Notes: a model not told the origin generated them from the sequence alone. Numbered from the stretch's first letter, positions 33,788-43,152 are shown. The stretch is DNA of 64,000 nucleotides from Kluyvera ascorbata_C (GCF_044197065.1 NZ_JBIQOI010000002.1:372001-436000); one strand, 5' to 3'. Numbers and translations are program-made.

Positions 33788-35644
33788 ATGCGAACCCTAT
33801 GGCGCTTTATTGCCGGATTCTTTAAATGGACGTGGCGGCTGCTCAACTTCGTACGTGAGCTGGTGCTGAACCTGTTCTTTATTCTGCTGGTGCTGGTGGG
33901 CGTCGGCATCTGGATGCAGGTGAGTAGCAGTAGCACAAGCGAGAGCAGCAGCCGTGGTGCACTACTGATGGATATCAGCGGCGTGGTGGTGGATAAACCT
34001 TCCGCCAGCAGCAAGCTCAGCGTGATTGGTCGCCAGGTTTTCGGCGCCAGCTCTGACCGCCTGCAGGAAAACTCGCTGTTCGATATCGTGCAGACCATTC
34101 GCCAGGCCAAAGATGACCGTAATATCACCGGCATCGTGCTGGATCTGAAAAACTTTGCCGGTGGCGATCAGCCGTCGATGCAATATATCGGCAAGGCGCT
34201 GCGCGAGTTCCGCGACAGCGGTAAGCCGGTCTACGCCGTCGGCGATAGCTACAGCCAGGGGCAATACTACCTCGCGAGCTTCGCCAACAAGATCTGGCTA
34301 TCGCCGCAGGGCGTGGTGGATCTTCATGGCTTCGCAACCAACGGTCTGTACTACAAGTCGCTGCTGGATAAGCTCAAGGTCTCGACCCACGTGTTCCGCG
34401 TCGGCACCTATAAATCCGCCGTTGAGCCGTTTATCCGTGACGATATGTCCCCTGCCGCCCGTGATGCGGACAGCCGCTGGATTGGCGAGCTGTGGCAGAA
34501 CTATCTGAACACCATCGCCGCTAACCGCCAGATTACCGCACAGCAAGTCTTCCCTGGCGCACAGGGTCTGCTCGACGGTCTGCGTAAAGTCGATGGCGAC
34601 ACGGCAAAATATGCGCTCGATAACAAGCTGGTCGACGCGTTGGGCTCAAGCGCTGAGATCGAAAAAGCGATGACCAAAGCGTTTGGCTGGAGCAAAGCCG
34701 ATAACAACTATCGCGCGGTCAGCATGTATGACTACGCGGTGAAAACACCGGCGGATACCGGCGCCAGCATTGCGGTCATCTTCGCGAACGGCGCTATCAT
34801 GGACGGTGAAGAAACCCCAGGTAACGTCGGCGGTGATACCACAGCATCGCAGATTCGCGATGCGCGTCTGGACCCGAAAGTAAAAGCCATCGTCCTGCGC
34901 GTGAATAGCCCAGGCGGTAGCGTCAGCGCCTCTGAAGTGATCCGCGAAGAGCTGGCAGCCGCTAAAGCGGCAGGCAAACCCGTGGTGGTTTCAATGGGCG
35001 GTATGGCGGCATCCGGTGGTTACTGGATCTCTACGCCAGCAAATTACATCGTTGCCAGCCCAACCACGCTGACCGGGTCGATTGGTATCTTCGGGGTCAT
35101 CAACACCGTTGAAAACACGCTGGATTCTATCGGCGTCCACACCGATGGCGTGGCAACTTCGCCGCTGGCTGATATGGCGGTAACGAAAGCCCTGCCGCCG
35201 GAAGTGCAGCAGATGATGCAGCTTAGCATTGAGAACGGCTACAAGCGTTTTATCACGTTGGTGGCGCAAGCGCGTAACAGCACGCCGGAGGCCATTGATA
35301 AGATTGCACAGGGCCACGTCTGGACCGGTGAAGATGCGAAAGCCAACGGCCTGGTCGATAGTCTGGGTGACTTCGACGATGCGGTAGCAAAAGCCGCTGA
35401 GCTTGCGAAAGTGAAAACCTGGCATATCGACTACTACCAGAGCGAGCCAACCTTCTTCGATATGATCATGGACAGCGTCTCCGGTTCGGTGCACGCCGCA
35501 CTGCCGCAGGCCATTCAGGCTTATCTGCCAGCACCGCTTGCCTCTGCTGCAAATGCGGTGAAAGCCGATAGCGACAAACTGGCGGTGTTTAACGATCCGC
35601 AAAATCGCTATGCATTTTGCCTGACCTGCGCCAATATTCGCTAA
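33788..35644 (+). CDS. sppA: SppA, signal peptide peptidase (protease IV)
   Basis: A 618-residue inner-membrane S49 peptidase with one N-terminal membrane anchor (residues 25-46) and a tandem fold. The catalytic dyad is visible: the lysine in GTYKSAVEPF (near 209) and the serine in GGMAASGGYW (near 409). It degrades cleaved signal peptides. Start MRTLWRFIAG (33788) is chosen by homology and by GCAGGGAG upstream; an in-frame ATG 5 codons earlier overlaps that site. Followed by a terminator and ansA. Confidence 0.96.
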   Translation: MRTLWRFIAGFFKWTWRLLNFVRELVLNLFFILLVLVGVGIWMQVSSSSTSESSSRGALLMDISGVVVDKPSASSKLSVIGRQVFGASSDRLQENSLFDIVQTIRQAKDDRNITGIVLDLKNFAGGDQPSMQYIGKALREFRDSGKPVYAVGDSYSQGQYYLASFANKIWLSPQGVVDLHGFATNGLYYKSLLDKLKVSTHVFRVGTYKSAVEPFIRDDMSPAARDADSRWIGELWQNYLNTIAANRQITAQQVFPGAQGLLDGLRKVDGDTAKYALDNKLVDALGSSAEIEKAMTKAFGWSKADNNYRAVSMYDYAVKTPADTGASIAVIFANGAIMDGEETPGNVGGDTTASQIRDARLDPKVKAIVLRVNSPGGSVSASEVIREELAAAKAAGKPVVVSMGGMAASGGYWISTPANYIVASPTTLTGSIGIFGVINTVENTLDSIGVHTDGVATSPLADMAVTKALPPEVQQMMQLSIENGYKRFITLVAQARNSTPEAIDKIAQGHVWTGEDAKANGLVDSLGDFDDAVAKAAELAKVKTWHIDYYQSEPTFFDMIMDSVSGSVHAALPQAIQAYLPAPLASAANAVKADSDKLAVFNDPQNRYAFCLTCANIR

Positions 35645-35650
35645 TCACAA

Positions 35651-35678
35651 TCCCCTCCGCATGGAGGGGATTTTCTTT
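35651..35678 (+). terminator. Rho-independent terminator of sppA
   Basis: Stem TCCCCTCC/GGAGGGGA with loop GCAT and TTTTCTTT after it, 6 bp past the sppA stop. Confidence 0.88.
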
Positions 35679-35700
35679 CGATTAATCATTAGACGACCCC

Positions 35701-36717
35701 ATGCAAAAAAAATCCATTTACGTCGCCTACACCGGCGGGACCATCGGGATGCAGCGCTCCGATCACGGCTACATTCCGGTTTCCGGTCACCTGCAGCGCC
35801 AGCTAGCGCTGATGCCAGAGTTCCATCGCCCCGAGATGCCGGACTTTACCATCCACGAATACGATCCGCTGATGGACTCTTCCGACATGACGCCGGAAGA
35901 CTGGCAGCACATTGCCGACGATATTAAAACGCACTACGACAAGTATGACGGCTTTGTTATCCTGCACGGTACCGACACCATGGCATTCACCGCCTCGGCG
36001 CTGTCGTTTATGCTGGAGAACCTCGGCAAGCCGGTTATCGTTACCGGCTCGCAGATCCCGCTCGCTGAACTGCGCTCCGACGGGCAGATTAATCTGCTGA
36101 ACTCGCTGTACGTCGCCGCGAATTTCCCGATTAATGAAGTAACGCTGTTCTTCAATAATCGCCTCTATCGCGGCAACCGCACCACCAAAGCGCATGCCGA
36201 CGGTTTTGATGCCTTCGCTTCACCTAACCTGCAGCCGCTGCTGGAAGCGGGGATTCACATCCGCAAATTAGGTACTCCACCTGCGCCGCACGGTGAAGGC
36301 GAGCTGATTGTGCACCCGATTACGCCACAGCCGATAGGCGTAGTGACCATTTATCCGGGTATCTCCGCCGATGTGGTACGTAACTTCCTGCTTCAGCCGG
36401 TAAAAGCGCTTATCTTGCGTTCCTACGGTGTGGGCAACGCCCCGCAAAACGGCGTTTTCGTCAATGAACTGGCGGAAGCCAGCAAGCGCGGCATTGTGGT
36501 GGTCAACCTCACTCAATGTATGTCCGGCAAGGTTAATATGGGCGGCTACGCCACCGGTAACGCGCTGGCGCAGGCGGGCGTGATTAGCGGTTCTGACATG
36601 ACGGTGGAAGCCACGCTGACCAAATTACATTATCTGCTAAGCCAGGGGCTGGATGCCGACGCCATTCGCCGCGCCATGCAGCAAAACCTGCGCGGTGAAC
36701 TGACCCCGGACGAGTAA
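35701..36717 (+). CDS. ansA: AnsA, cytoplasmic L-asparaginase I
   Basis: A 338-residue type I asparaginase. The first catalytic threonine lies in YTGGTIGM (residues 9-16) and the second in ILHGTDTMAFTA (TDT motif, near 90). No signal peptide, as expected for the low-affinity cytoplasmic isozyme. Ten base pairs separate it from pncA, with which it forms the operon known from E. coli. Confidence 0.96.
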   Translation: MQKKSIYVAYTGGTIGMQRSDHGYIPVSGHLQRQLALMPEFHRPEMPDFTIHEYDPLMDSSDMTPEDWQHIADDIKTHYDKYDGFVILHGTDTMAFTASALSFMLENLGKPVIVTGSQIPLAELRSDGQINLLNSLYVAANFPINEVTLFFNNRLYRGNRTTKAHADGFDAFASPNLQPLLEAGIHIRKLGTPPAPHGEGELIVHPITPQPIGVVTIYPGISADVVRNFLLQPVKALILRSYGVGNAPQNGVFVNELAEASKRGIVVVNLTQCMSGKVNMGGYATGNALAQAGVISGSDMTVEATLTKLHYLLSQGLDADAIRRAMQQNLRGELTPDE

Positions 36718-36727
36718 GGAGAGCGAG

Positions 36728-37369
36728 ATGACGCAACGCGCACTGTTATTAGTGGATTTACAGAACGATTTCTGTGCCGGTGGGGCGCTGGCCGTCGCCG
36801 ACGGTGACAGCACTATCGACGTCGCAAACGTGCTGATTCGCGCCGCTAAAATTCGCGGCGATGCTGTTGTAGCAAGCCAGGATTGGCACCCGGCTAACCA
36901 CGGCAGTTTTGCCAGCCAGCACGGGGTTGACGCCTACAGCCAGGGCACGCTCGACGGCCTTGCGCAAACCTTCTGGCCGGATCACTGCGTGCAGCACAGC
37001 GACGGTGCGGCGCTGCATCCTCTGCTTGCAGCCCAGAATATTGATGCCGTGTTCCACAAAGGTGAAAGCGTTAATATCGACAGCTACAGCGCCTTTTTCG
37101 ACAACGGTCATCGGCAGAAAACCGGTCTGGACGCGTGGCTGCGCGAGCGCAGTATCAACGAGCTTGTGGTGTTAGGGCTTGCGACCGATTACTGCGTAAA
37201 GTTCACCGTGCTGGATGCCTTGCAACTGGGCTATGCGGTTAACGTTATCACCGATGGTTGTCGTGGGGTGAATATTCAGCCGCAGGACAGCGCCAACGCC
37301 TTTATGGAGATGACCGTCGAGGGGGCCACGCTGTATACGCTGGATGACTGGCTGGAAATTCAAGGTTAA
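36728..37369 (+). CDS. pncA: PncA, nicotinamidase
   Basis: A 213-residue isochorismatase-fold amidase that converts nicotinamide to nicotinate for NAD recycling. The catalytic Asp is in LVDLQNDF (D10), the metal-binding region is SQDWHPANHGSFA, the catalytic Lys is in FHKGESVNID, and the nucleophile Cys is in GLATDYCVKF (near 156). ATG at 36728 follows AAGGAGAGCG. Confidence 0.96.
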   Translation: MTQRALLLVDLQNDFCAGGALAVADGDSTIDVANVLIRAAKIRGDAVVASQDWHPANHGSFASQHGVDAYSQGTLDGLAQTFWPDHCVQHSDGAALHPLLAAQNIDAVFHKGESVNIDSYSAFFDNGHRQKTGLDAWLRERSINELVVLGLATDYCVKFTVLDALQLGYAVNVITDGCRGVNIQPQDSANAFMEMTVEGATLYTLDDWLEIQG

Positions 37370-37372
37370 CAC

Positions 37373-37448
37373 GTAGGCCGGATAAGCGAAGCGCCATCCA
37401 GCAGACACCTAGCACATTGCCGGATGGCGCTTCGCTTATCCGGCCTAC
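37373..37448. repeat. Inverted REP pair
   Basis: Facing REP copies (GTAGGCCGGATAAGCGAAGC and GCTTCGCTTATCCGGCCTAC) follow pncA directly. Confidence 0.88.
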
Positions 37449-37533
37449 CATTTCAACTTCGCCTTTCTTCCCCTCGTGAACCATCTCTCAGATTTAACTT
37501 AATAGCAGTGATATGTTCGAACGGTTGTTTTTT

Positions 37534-37566
37534 CGCCACGCCATTTCCGTGGCGTGTTTGCTTTTT
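37534..37566 (+). terminator. Strong hairpin with T-run just upstream of the chitinase gene
   Basis: Stem CGCCACG (37534-37540) / CGTGGCG (37548-37554), loop of 7, then TGTTTGCTTTTTT, ending 22 bp before the chitinase ATG. It may be the pncA terminator placed after the REP pair, or a leader attenuator. Which one depends on where the chitinase transcript starts. Confidence 0.7.
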
Positions 37567-37587
37567 TAATGTCAAAGAGGACCGTTT

Positions 37588-38841
37588 ATGAAACTTTTGC
37601 CTTTGCTGGCAGCATTACCCCTGCTCTGCGCCTCGGTTGTTTCCGCAAATTCCTTGATGTCCGTCGGCTACTTTAACGGTGGCGGTGACGTGACGGCCGG
37701 GCCCGGCGGCGATATCAATAAGCTCGATGTGCGTCAGATTACCCACCTGAACTACTCGTTTGGCCTTATCTACAACGACGAGAAAGACGAAACCAACGAC
37801 GCGTTAAAAGACCCGACCAAACTGCACCAAATCTGGCTCTCGCCGAAAGTCCAGGCTGACTTAGAAAAAATCCCCGTACTGCGTAAACAGAACCCTGACC
37901 TGAAAGTCCTGCTCTCCGTCGGCGGCTGGGGTGCTCGCGGCTTCTCCGGCGCGGCGGCAACGCCGGAATCCCGTGCAGTGTTTGTCCGCTCGGTGCAGGA
38001 TGTGGTGGCAAAATATGGCTTAGACGGCATTGACCTTGACTGGGAATACCCGGTTAACGGCGCGTGGGGGCTGGTGGCAAGCCAACCGGCGGATCGCGAT
38101 AACTTCACCACCCTGCTTAAAGATCTACGTGCTGCGTTTGGTCATAAAAAGCTGGTGACGATTGCCGTTGGCGCGAATGCGGAAAGCCCGAAAAGCTGGG
38201 TCGACGTAAAAGCCATTGCACCGCTGCTCGATTACATCAACCTGATGACCTACGACATGGCGTACGGCACCCAGTATTTCAACTCAAACCTGTATGATTC
38301 GACCCAGTGGCCGACGGTTGCCGCGGCGGATAAATATAGCGCTGATTTCGTGGTAAATAACTATCTGGCGGCCGGACTGAAGCCGAGCCAGATGAATCTG
38401 GGTATTGGTTTCTATGGCCGGGTGCCAAAACGCACCGTTGAGCCGGGTATCGACTGGAGCAAGCCGGACGCGCAGAAAAACCCGGTGACCCAGCCCTACT
38501 TTAGCGCGCACGAGGTGGCGTTGTTTAAATCGCTTGGTTTCGATTTGAGCAAAGATACCTACGTGAAATACAACGACATTGTGAGCAAGCTGCTGAACGA
38601 TCCGCAGAAGCGCTTTACCGAGCACTGGGATGACCAGGCGAAGGTGCCGTGGCTGTCGGTGCAGTCAACGGATGGGAAACCGCTGTTTGCGCTCTCCTAT
38701 GAAAATCCACGTTCGGTGAGCATCAAAGCCGAGTACATCAAGAGCAAAGGGCTGGCAGGCGCGATGTTCTGGGAGTATGGCGCGGATGACAACAACCAGT
38801 TGGCAAAACAGTTGGCTGAGTCGCTCGGGATAAAACACTAG
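37588..38841 (+). CDS. Secreted GH18 chitinase
   Basis: A 417-residue glycoside hydrolase family 18 protein. The signal peptide is at residues 1-20 (MKLLPLLAALPLLCASVVSA). The catalytic DxxDxDxE motif is intact as DGIDLDWEYP (D146, D149, D151, E153), with the SxGG strand LLSVGGWG near 109 and the YDMAYG and FWEYGADD segments that line the substrate cleft. It should cleave beta-1,4-GlcNAc polymers or chito-oligosaccharides in the periplasm or outside. AAAGAGG lies 8 bp before the ATG. No carbohydrate-binding module is attached. Absent from this position in E. coli K-12. Confidence 0.9.
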   Translation: MKLLPLLAALPLLCASVVSANSLMSVGYFNGGGDVTAGPGGDINKLDVRQITHLNYSFGLIYNDEKDETNDALKDPTKLHQIWLSPKVQADLEKIPVLRKQNPDLKVLLSVGGWGARGFSGAAATPESRAVFVRSVQDVVAKYGLDGIDLDWEYPVNGAWGLVASQPADRDNFTTLLKDLRAAFGHKKLVTIAVGANAESPKSWVDVKAIAPLLDYINLMTYDMAYGTQYFNSNLYDSTQWPTVAAADKYSADFVVNNYLAAGLKPSQMNLGIGFYGRVPKRTVEPGIDWSKPDAQKNPVTQPYFSAHEVALFKSLGFDLSKDTYVKYNDIVSKLLNDPQKRFTEHWDDQAKVPWLSVQSTDGKPLFALSYENPRSVSIKAEYIKSKGLAGAMFWEYGADDNNQLAKQLAESLGIKH

Positions 38842-38883
38842 GCCACCTGGGTGACCTGGTGTCGATACGAGATACCGAGCCAT

Positions 38884-38945
38884 CCCGGCGGCGCTTCGCT
38901 TGGCCGGGCTACAAGCTTCGCGTAGCCCGGACGAGGCGGCACGCC
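38884..38945. repeat. REP-like palindrome pair
   Basis: CCCGGCGGCGCTTCGCTTGG with GGGCTAC, facing GTAGCCCGGACGAGGCGGC, between the convergent chitinase and monooxygenase genes. Confidence 0.75.
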
Positions 38946-38953
38946 GTTTCCGG

Positions 38954-40351
38954 TTAGGCCGGCGTTAAAATCCCGCTTTGTTCATGAATACGGTAACCTG
39001 CTCCCGGATGCGGCGTCTGCAACCGGGGGCTGCCGCCGAACAGCTTTTCGCGCAGCGTGCCCTGGCTGTACTCTTGCTTATACACCCCGCGTTTTTGCAG
39101 TTCAGGGATCAGCAATTCGACCACATCGGTGAACGTTTCGTGCGTGACCGCGTAGGCCAGGTTAAAGCCGTCCACATCCGTCTCTTCCACCCACGATTGC
39201 AGCTCATCCGCGACCGTTTGTGCGCTGCCCACCATCAACGGGCCAAAGCCGCCAATGCCGACCCAATCCGCCATCGCTTTTACCGACCACTGCCGCTCCG
39301 GGTCAGCGGTTGAGAAGGTATCCACCACCGATTGAATGGCGTTGGTTTTTGAATAGGTGAACACTTCATCCGGTTGATACTGACCGAAGTCTATCCCCGT
39401 CCAGCCAGAAATCAGTGCCAGCGCGCCTTCGTAGCTGGTCCAGTTTTTATACTCTTGCCACTTCGCCTGTGCGGCTTTGTCGGTTTCGCCAACGATAACC
39501 GTCTGCATGTTGAAGATCAGAATGCTGCGCGGATCGCGTCCCGCTTCTTCGGCGCGACGGCGGATATCCGCAACCGTCTTTTTCAACGCGCTTTTTGACG
39601 GCGATGCGACAAACACGCATTCGGCGTGGCTTGCCGCAAATTGCTTACCACGGCTGGATGCCCCCGCCTGGTAGAGCACCGGCGTGCGCTGCGGCGACGG
39701 TTCACACAGATGATAACCCGGCACATCAAAAAACTTGCCGTGGTGGTTAATGGCGTGAATTTTACTCGGGTCACTGAAAATTCTACGTTCACGATCGCGC
39801 AGAATCGCCCCCTCTTCCCAACTGCCTTCCAGCAGTTTATAGATAACCTCCAGGTACTCATCGGCGTAGTCGTAACGCGCGTCATGCGCCGTCTGCGCCT
39901 GCTGGCCGATATTGCGCGCCCCGCTTTCCAGATAGGAGGTCACAATGTTCCAGCCCACGCGCCCTTTGGTCAGGTGGTCCAGCGTCGACAGACGACGGGC
40001 AAAGGGATAAGGATGTTCAAACGATAGCGATGCGGTAAGACCAAAACCCAGATGCTCCGTCACCAGGGCCATTGGCGTGACCAGCGCCAGCGGGTCGTTA
40101 ACCGGCACCTGAGCCGCCTGGCGAATGGCCGCATCACCGTTACCGTTGTACACGTCATAAACGCCCAGCACATCGGCAATAAACAGGCCGTCAAACTTGC
40201 CGCGCTCAAGCAGGCGCGCCAGATCGACCCAGTAATCCAGGTCTTTATACTGCCAGGAACGATCGCGCGGATGGGCCCACAGCCCCGGTGATTGGTGGCC
40301 GACGCAGTTCATATCGAAAGCGTTGAGACGAATTTCACGTTGTGATGACAT
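38954..40351 (-). CDS. NtaA/SnaA/DszA-family FMN-dependent monooxygenase
   Basis: A 465-residue bacterial luciferase-like monooxygenase of the NtaA/DszA/SfnG-related group, which oxidises sulfones, nitrilotriacetate and similar compounds with FMNH2 from a separate reductase. Family segments present: LNAFDMNCVGHQSPGLWAH at the N-terminus, RVGWNIVTSYLESGARN, YQAGASSRGKQFAASHAE, and GPLMVGSAQTVADELQ near the C-terminus. The start MSSQREIRLN has GGGAG 7 bp upstream. Third gene of the operon that starts with the SsuD-like gene; 56 bp after the FAD protein. No flavin reductase is in the operon. Substrate unknown; a sulfur compound is inferred from context. Confidence 0.88.
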   Translation of the reverse strand: MSSQREIRLNAFDMNCVGHQSPGLWAHPRDRSWQYKDLDYWVDLARLLERGKFDGLFIADVLGVYDVYNGNGDAAIRQAAQVPVNDPLALVTPMALVTEHLGFGLTASLSFEHPYPFARRLSTLDHLTKGRVGWNIVTSYLESGARNIGQQAQTAHDARYDYADEYLEVIYKLLEGSWEEGAILRDRERRIFSDPSKIHAINHHGKFFDVPGYHLCEPSPQRTPVLYQAGASSRGKQFAASHAECVFVASPSKSALKKTVADIRRRAEEAGRDPRSILIFNMQTVIVGETDKAAQAKWQEYKNWTSYEGALALISGWTGIDFGQYQPDEVFTYSKTNAIQSVVDTFSTADPERQWSVKAMADWVGIGGFGPLMVGSAQTVADELQSWVEETDVDGFNLAYAVTHETFTDVVELLIPELQKRGVYKQEYSQGTLREKLFGGSPRLQTPHPGAGYRIHEQSGILTPA

Positions 40352-40407
40352 AGCATTCTCCCACGACGCCCGGCTAAAGCCCGGCGTCAAAAATAGTGTT
40401 GGTGTGT

Positions 40408-41793
40408 TTACGATAAAACGCGCTGACGACAGTCCAGTTTTTCCAGCACGGCGTGTGCGACCTGCTGCGCGTGATCGGCAACCTGCGGCAGTCCCATCAG
40501 TTCGCCAAAACGTCCGCGCGCGGCGGGGCCCGCAACCCAAATCGGTAATGTGCTGCCGACAGGCTGCGACTGCGCGTTAACGTCAATGCCCATCCCCAGT
40601 GAATCGGCGCGGATAATTCCGGCCTGCTGGAGCGCGCTTAAAAACGGTTGGCCGCTAATCAGATTGCTGTGTGCAGGGCCAGTGGTGAGGACCAGATAGT
40701 CCACCGTTTCCACCTGTGGTTCGCCACCGCGCGCAAGTAGCGCAAGATGTAGCGTGTCGCCATGAAGGCGGGTGTTCTTCAGCCGTGCGGCCAGCACGCG
40801 CAATGTGCCCGCACGCTGCCGGGATTCAATCGCTTGCGCCACCTGTGGAGCAATACGGTAACGATGCACGTCCCAGAAACGCCGCAGATGGCGCTGGAAC
40901 TGACGCTTTTCCTTGTCACTCATCTGCTGCCAGATAACCTGTCCCTGGCTGCGCACCGCATCCAGCACCACCTGCCACGGCAACCCTGCATCAGCGGCGC
41001 GGCGAATATCCTGGCGTATCTGCTTCAGACGCTGGCGCAACGGCCCTGCCAGAACATCGATCGTCCATTTCGGCAAATTGATTGGCGCATTGGGACGTGA
41101 CAGCAGCCCGTGGCGTGAGAAAGCGATAATGTCCCCCTGATGCCCCTGGCGATGAAGTGAAGCCACCACGTCGCCCATGCTGAGCGCCGTCCCCATAACC
41201 GCGACCTTTGCCGTAGAGGGGATGGTCGCTAATGCATCGGACTGCCACGGGTTCGCTATCACCCGCGGGTGGTGCGCCAGTTCACCTACCCCACTAGGTA
41301 GCTGCGGCGGCGGGTGGCTAATGGCCAGTACCAGACTATCGGCCTGGAGCCGCTCACCTTTTTCTGTCACCACCTGCCCGTTGCACCAATCAACCGCCCG
41401 GTCCTGAAGATGTCTCACCCGCCCGCGCTGTGCGCTGACTTCACTTGCCAGCGCGGCCTGAAGATAGCGGCTAAATGCCCCACGCTGCGGGTAGATGCTG
41501 CCATCGGCAAGCTGCGCCTGCGGGTCCTGCGGAAAATCACCATGACGCCGATACCAGCGGTCAAACGTGCCATCATCATCTCCCGCAAGCTGCATGCGCG
41601 CGGCGGGAACGTTAATCCGATGCGCCGGGTCACTGGCTGAATAGGCGACTCCCTGCCCCAGCGCGTTGCGTGGTTCAATAATGCTGATGTTTACCGGTCG
41701 CGCCGCCTCGCGCAGCAAATGGATGGCGACTGCCGTACCGCTAAACCCGCCCCCGACGATCACCACATGGGGCTCGCTCATCCGTGGTTGCAT
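40408..41793 (-). CDS. FAD/NAD(P)-binding oxidoreductase (NAD_binding_9 type)
   Basis: A 461-residue flavoprotein with a dinucleotide-binding motif at the N-terminus (VVIVGGGFSGTAVAIHLL), a second Rossmann segment VAVMGTALSMGDVVASL near residue 190, and a C-terminal LPIWVAGPAARGRFGE. It belongs to the FAD-NAD(P)-binding family often found next to flavin monooxygenases in sulfur-scavenging loci. Start MQPRMSEPHV has an ideal AAGGAGG 7 bp upstream. It is 13 bp downstream of the SsuD-like gene. It might be an N- or S-oxygenase in its own right, or a redox partner; I cannot say which. Confidence 0.75.
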   Translation of the reverse strand: MQPRMSEPHVVIVGGGFSGTAVAIHLLREAARPVNISIIEPRNALGQGVAYSASDPAHRINVPAARMQLAGDDDGTFDRWYRRHGDFPQDPQAQLADGSIYPQRGAFSRYLQAALASEVSAQRGRVRHLQDRAVDWCNGQVVTEKGERLQADSLVLAISHPPPQLPSGVGELAHHPRVIANPWQSDALATIPSTAKVAVMGTALSMGDVVASLHRQGHQGDIIAFSRHGLLSRPNAPINLPKWTIDVLAGPLRQRLKQIRQDIRRAADAGLPWQVVLDAVRSQGQVIWQQMSDKEKRQFQRHLRRFWDVHRYRIAPQVAQAIESRQRAGTLRVLAARLKNTRLHGDTLHLALLARGGEPQVETVDYLVLTTGPAHSNLISGQPFLSALQQAGIIRADSLGMGIDVNAQSQPVGSTLPIWVAGPAARGRFGELMGLPQVADHAQQVAHAVLEKLDCRQRVLS

Positions 41794-41806
41794 GACACCG
41801 CCTCCT

Positions 41807-42979
41807 TCAGCTCGCGCTGACCTGTTTGACGGGGCGCGCCGCGCCGCCGATGGTTTCACCGAAGGGCCCGGTGTTAAGCTGCCCTTTCGCCGAACGTGGC
41901 TGAGTGCTGGTTGGCAGCAGCGGCATCACCAGTTCGGCAAAGCGGTGCGCCTCTTCCAGATGCGGGTAGCCAGAGAAGATAAAGTTGGTTATCCCCAGCG
42001 CCTGATATTCCCTGATGCGTTCGGCCACCTGTTGAGGGCTGCCCACCAGCGCGGTACCGGCACCTCCGCGCACCAACCCAACGCCCGCCCAAAGGTTCGG
42101 CGCAATACGCAGGTTGTCGCGGTTACCGTTATGCAGCGCGCTCATCCGCGCCTGGCCGGTTGAATCCATGCGAGAAAAAATCTGCTGCGCCTGCGCGATA
42201 GTGTCGTCATCAAGATGGGCGATAAGCTTATCGGCGGCGGCCCAGGCCTCGTCTTCCGTTTCGCGCACAATCACATGCAGACGGATACCGTACTCCAGCG
42301 TGCGCCCTTTCTCTTCCGCCCGCGCTTTAACCACCGCCAGTTTCTCCGCCACCTGCGCTGGCGGCTCGCCCCAGGTCAGGTAGGCATCGATATGGTCGGC
42401 GGCAACATCAATGGCCTGCTCCGACGATCCGCCAAAGTAGAGCGGCGGCCCGTTGCGCTGTACCGTCGGAAACAGCACTTCTGCGCCTTCCACCTGAATA
42501 TGCTGGCCGTGATAGTCCACTTTTTCGCCCGCCAGCAGCCGACGATAAACCTCAAGAAACTCATGCGTGACTTCATAGCGTTCGCTATGGCTTAAGAAAA
42601 TGCCATCCCCTTTATTTTCAACCGGGTCGCCGCCGGTCACGACATTTATCAGCAGGCGGCCTTCAGAAAGTCGGTCAAGGGTGGCGGCCATTCGTGCTGC
42701 CAGAGTCGGAGGCTGCAAACCGGGGCGTACCGCCACCAGGTAACGCAAATTTCGCGTTATCGGTGCCAGCGCGGCGGCAACAAGCCAGGAGTCTTCACAG
42801 CTTTTTCCGGTGGGGATCAATACCCCGTAGTAGCCAAGGCTGTCTGCCGCCAGCGCCACCTGTTGCAGGTAAGGCAGGTCTACCGGCCGCCCTCCTTCGG
42901 TGGTGCCCAGGTAGCGCCCATCACCGTGGGTGGGTAAGAACCAGAAGATATTGATGTTCTCTGCGGCTTGTACGGTCAT
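41807..42979 (-). CDS. SsuD-like FMNH2-dependent alkanesulfonate monooxygenase
   Basis: A 390-residue luciferase-like monooxygenase of the SsuD family: FWFLPTHGDGRYLGTTEG at the N-terminus, RPGLQPPTLAARMAATLDRLSEGRL, NVVTGGDPVENKGDG and PPLYFGGSSEQAIDVAADH. SsuD releases sulfite from alkanesulfonates. It is somewhat longer than E. coli SsuD (381 aa) and not in an ssuEADCB context, so it is probably a paralogue with a different substrate range. First gene of a three-gene operon, driven by a sigma-54-type promoter 71-85 bp upstream. Confidence 0.87.
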   Translation of the reverse strand: MTVQAAENINIFWFLPTHGDGRYLGTTEGGRPVDLPYLQQVALAADSLGYYGVLIPTGKSCEDSWLVAAALAPITRNLRYLVAVRPGLQPPTLAARMAATLDRLSEGRLLINVVTGGDPVENKGDGIFLSHSERYEVTHEFLEVYRRLLAGEKVDYHGQHIQVEGAEVLFPTVQRNGPPLYFGGSSEQAIDVAADHIDAYLTWGEPPAQVAEKLAVVKARAEEKGRTLEYGIRLHVIVRETEDEAWAAADKLIAHLDDDTIAQAQQIFSRMDSTGQARMSALHNGNRDNLRIAPNLWAGVGLVRGGAGTALVGSPQQVAERIREYQALGITNFIFSGYPHLEEAHRFAELVMPLLPTSTQPRSAKGQLNTGPFGETIGGAARPVKQVSAS

Positions 42980-43049
42980 TATCCATTTCCTTTATAACTA
43001 TATTTGGTATTTATAGAAGTGGTTATTTGAGTCAGTTATAAAGGAGTTA

Positions 43050-43064
43050 GCGAAATACGTGCCA
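43050..43064 (-). promoter_or_regulatory. Sigma-54 (-24/-12) promoter of the sulfur monooxygenase operon
   Basis: On the minus strand TGGCACG-TATT-TCGC matches TGGCACG-N4-TTGC with a single mismatch, with exact spacing of the GG and GC doublets. It lies 71 bp before the SsuD-like start and points toward it. The adjacent divergent gene is a sigma-54 activator, which supports function. Confidence 0.8.
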
Positions 43065-43120
43065 GTTTTTAAAAATATCAATCACTTTTAAAATCAATAA
43101 ATTAAACAAAACCCCGGCGC

Positions 43121-43152
43121 CTACTCGCTGTTGCAAATGCAACAGCGAGTAG
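43121..43152. promoter_or_regulatory. Upstream activator site 1: perfect 15-bp dyad
   Basis: Arms CTACTCGCTGTTGCA and TGCAACAGCGAGTAG around AA. The core TGTTGC-N4-GCAACA recurs 32 bp away. It lies roughly 60-90 bp upstream of the -24 element, the usual place for an enhancer bound by a sigma-54 activator. Arms long enough to form a cruciform or RNA hairpin are an alternative reading. Confidence 0.65.
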
